From: Alphaproteobacteria bacterium
Lineage (GTDB): Bacteria > Pseudomonadota > Alphaproteobacteria > CBDBCS01 > JAHZLG01
Direction: 5' to 3'
Length of the DNA: 8,003 bases
NCBI GenBank assembly: GCA_022599995.1
Contig: JAHZLG010000034.1
Location: forward strand, 1-8,003
Part shown: one piece after another, positions 6,499 through 8,003 of the stretch
How the letters are laid out: each line of letters opens with the position of its first letter
How positions within the stretch are numbered: position 1 is the first letter of the stretch
Notes under the pieces: model-generated
What the model was told of the DNA's origin: nothing
Database searches by the model: none
The model's input: only the letters and a program-made list of their open reading frames with translations
Program-made: the position numbers and the translations under genes

Positions 6499-7740
6499 AT
6501 GAACACACCCCAAGAGATAGTGGATTTCTGTGCCCACGCCATGGAGAAACGTATGGTGTCCGTGGACACCGAATGACACCGACGCGACCGCTACTACCCC
6601 AAATTTTGTCTGCTGCAACTGGGAACCGACGCCGACCATGCCGTGCTGTTCGACCCCCTAGCCATTCGTGACCCTGTCGAGCAAGGGGACTGGGACCTCG
6701 CCGAAGATGCCATGCGCCGCCTGTTGCAAACGAGCCTTGTGGTGAAGGTCTTCCACGGTGCCGCCCAAGACGTGATGGTGCTCAATCGATACTTCAAGAT
6801 AAACACCGCCCCTATCTTGGACACTGTCCCCGCCGCCTTCCTGTGTGGCTGGGGGACATCGCCATCGTATTCCCTGCTGGTGAAGATTTGCTATGGGGTC
6901 GAGCTCGACAAGACGAACCAGACAAGCGATTGGCGAAAACGCCCCCTCACCGACGATCAGCTCAGCTATGCAAAGCTGGATGTTGTTTACCTATCCGGCA
7001 TTGCTCGCCGACTCAAGGCGGAGGTCGAGCAACGCCACCGTACCGCTTGGCTGCAACAAGAAATGAATGTGCCCCTGCTCGACCAGCATCGGTTGATCGT
7101 GGAGACCGCCCTGCGCGGCATCAAAGGCAGTCGCAACCAACAACGCTTCGCCCGCCTGAAAGAATGGGTGGCCTTTCGCGAGCAGTGGGCAACGCACAGC
7201 GACCGCCCCCGCACGTGGATCATCAGCGACAAAACGCTGCAGAAACTGGCGGGCAAGCCCGTGACTGAGCTGGACAGCGAAGAGACGCTTATCACCCCCA
7301 AAATGCGTCGTAACCGCAATTGGAAGGGTTTAATCCGGGGCTTGACGGCCATAGACCGCTCGGGGCGAACGCCGTACACCGCGCGCCAGGCGGAAGGCAT
7401 TGAGCAATGCTGGGATGCGCTGCGTCTCCAGCGTGAGGAGTTGAGCGAGCGCATGAACATCTCGGCGGGCTTCCTGTTGCCTAATCACATTATGCGCGGC
7501 TGGTTACTCGGCAACCTGAATGTCGACGAGTGGCTGACCCCGTGGCGCGCGACAACCTTTGCGCCCATCCTCTCTTTGGTGGCAGAAATGCGCGACGCGC
7601 AAAAACACGAGCCAGCCGAAGACAAAGAGCCCCCCACGGATGACGAAATGACCAACGATGTGGAACTATCCACTGATGCAGCACTGACCAATACGAAGGA
7701 TTCTGAACCCATGGCCGAGGAAGTGCCCTCGCAGGAATAA
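6499..7740 (+). pseudogene. rnd: Ribonuclease D, interrupted by an in-frame TGA in the ExoI motif
   Basis: From ATG 6499 the frame reads MNTPQEIVDFCAHAMEKRMVSVDTE, then TGA (codon 26), then HRRDRYYPKFCLLQL. It stays open to 7740, 413 coding positions plus stop. RNase D is a 3'-5' DEDD exoribonuclease that trims tRNA and other RNA ends. ExoI is DTE (D23, E25); ExoII is KVFHGAAQD with D91; the LDT at 107-109 is typical; ExoIII is YAKLDVVYL with Y157 and D161. An HRDC-like region (about 195-260) contains WVAFREQWATHSDRPR. The C-terminal 45 residues are acidic low complexity. The TGA sits where relatives have Phe or another hydrophobic residue. The longest uninterrupted piece starts at GTG 6643 and would lack ExoI, so it should be catalytically dead. 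Nonsense mutation, sequencing error or readthrough are all possible; motif conservation downstream implies a recent event or no real interruption. No strong RBS is visible before 6499. Confidence 0.85.
6574..6576 (+). other. In-frame TGA after the RNase D catalytic DTE
   Basis: The codons on either side are GAC ACC GAA (Asp-Thr-Glu) and CAC CGA CGC (His-Arg-Arg), both in the frame of the RNase D motifs, so this is a substitution-type stop rather than a frameshift. TGA also serves as the terminator of the glycosylase (5415-5417) and ubiG (6424-6426), which argues against a genetic code in which TGA means Trp. Confidence 0.9.
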
Positions 7741-7763
7741 GGTATCACGACCCCAGTGATGCC
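7741..7763 (+). terminator. Hairpin directly after the RNase D stop (possible terminator)
   Basis: GGTATCAC (7741-7748) can pair along all eight bases with GTGATGCC (7756-7763), including one U-G pair, around a seven-base loop. It begins at the first base after the TAA. No T-tract follows, so it is not a standard intrinsic terminator; it might act as a 3'-end stabiliser or a weak terminator. Confidence 0.4.
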
Positions 7764-7775
7764 TCGGGTCGCGTG

Positions 7776-8003
7776 CCCCCGCCGGGGTTGTGGAATTACC
7801 CGTCGGGGTCGCGGTGTTGAGGTGTTGCTCGCCCCCGCCGGGGTGGAGGGGTTGCGGAATTATCCTCCGGGGTTGGGTGCCCCCGCCGGGGTTGCGTGCC
7901 CCCGCCGGGGTTGTGGAATTACCCGTCGGGGTCGCGGTGTTGAGGTGTTGCGTGCCCCCGCCGGGGCTGCGTGCCCCCGCCGGGGTGGCGGAATTATCCG
8001 CCG
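7776..8003. repeat. Modular GC-rich palindrome repeat array (runs off the right edge)
   Basis: The 12-base motif CCCCCGCCGGGG occurs six times, starting at 7776, 7832, 7880, 7899, 7955 and 7974. Each can fold as CCCC/GGGG around GCC. A second module built on GGAATTAYCC followed by a variant CGGGG half occurs at about 7792, 7856, 7915 and 7990. A 58-base block at 7771-7828 recurs without mismatch at 7894-7951, 123 bases downstream. The remaining modules are reshuffled between the two halves. Bases 7741-8003 hold no gene I can support. Two plus-strand frames are open through most of it, but the same module is read in different frames, which points to DNA- or RNA-level repeats rather than protein. 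Confidence 0.92.

Noticed and set aside
6574..6645. Selenocysteine insertion at the RNase D TGA
   Set aside because: The position is a conserved hydrophobic site beside catalytic acids, with no redox role known in the family, and I see no convincing SECIS-like hairpin just downstream.
6499..7740. TGA-to-Trp genetic code as the explanation of the RNase D stop
   Set aside because: The glycosylase and ubiG both end in TGA at the expected C-termini, so TGA works as a stop in this genome.
7741..7770. H-type pseudoknot formed by the post-stop hairpin loop and GGGTC
   Set aside because: The connecting loops would be zero and two bases, too short to span the stems, so the two pairings are alternatives rather than simultaneous.
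7759..8003. Plus-strand ORF from ATG 7759 to the right edge encoding a 41-residue repeat
   Set aside because: A second frame is also open over most of the region, and the GGAATTA module is read in different frames in different copies, so coding is not supported. The frame runs off the window, so it cannot be fully excluded.
7771..8003. CRISPR array
   Set aside because: Repeat intervals are irregular (17 to 56 bases between exact motifs), the material between repeats is itself repeated, and no cas gene is in the window.

Overview
The window most likely comes from a proteobacterium, probably an alphaproteobacterium. It carries ubiG, a ubiquinone-biosynthesis gene. It also carries a uracil-DNA glycosylase of the form I associate with Alphaproteobacteria: an N-terminal helix, a Pro/Ala-rich linker, then a family-4-like domain with 'FWRPPGNR' where canonical family 4 enzymes have a cluster cysteine. 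No genus can be named. Bases 1640-7740 are GC-rich with G/C-biased codons, whereas the left-hand gene (1-1233) is visibly more AT-rich.

Layout, left to right. (1) Bases 1-1233, minus strand: the first 411 codons of a large SMC/RloC-like P-loop ATPase with Walker A, coiled coil and a CxxC hook motif. Its remainder lies off the left edge. (2) Bases 1234-1648: a divergent intergenic region with a candidate promoter (TTGACA at 1384) and a 23-bp C-rich tandem repeat ending just before the next gene. (3) Bases 1649-7740, plus strand: a tightly packed run that looks like one transcription unit. It holds a Rieske-glutamate synthase (FMN/3Fe-4S) fusion, a class I/II aminotransferase, a uracil-DNA glycosylase, ubiG, and a ribonuclease D interrupted by an in-frame TGA right after its catalytic Asp-Thr-Glu. 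(4) Bases 7741-8003: a hairpin directly after the RNase D stop, then a modular repeat array of GC-rich palindromes running off the right edge.

How the genes relate: the Rieske-GltS protein and the aminotransferase overlap by one base (TAATG), so they are probably translationally coupled and may share amino-group chemistry, with glutamate made and then used as amino donor. The glycosylase, UbiG and RNase D are housekeeping functions with no obvious common pathway; the first two are linked by a chain of ATGA overlaps through a 25-codon ORF. Most worth a second look are the nonsense codon in the RNase D active site, the terminal repeat array, the promoter-proximal 23-bp repeat, the loss of Fe-S ligands in the glycosylase, and the probably acquired hook-containing ATPase at the left edge.
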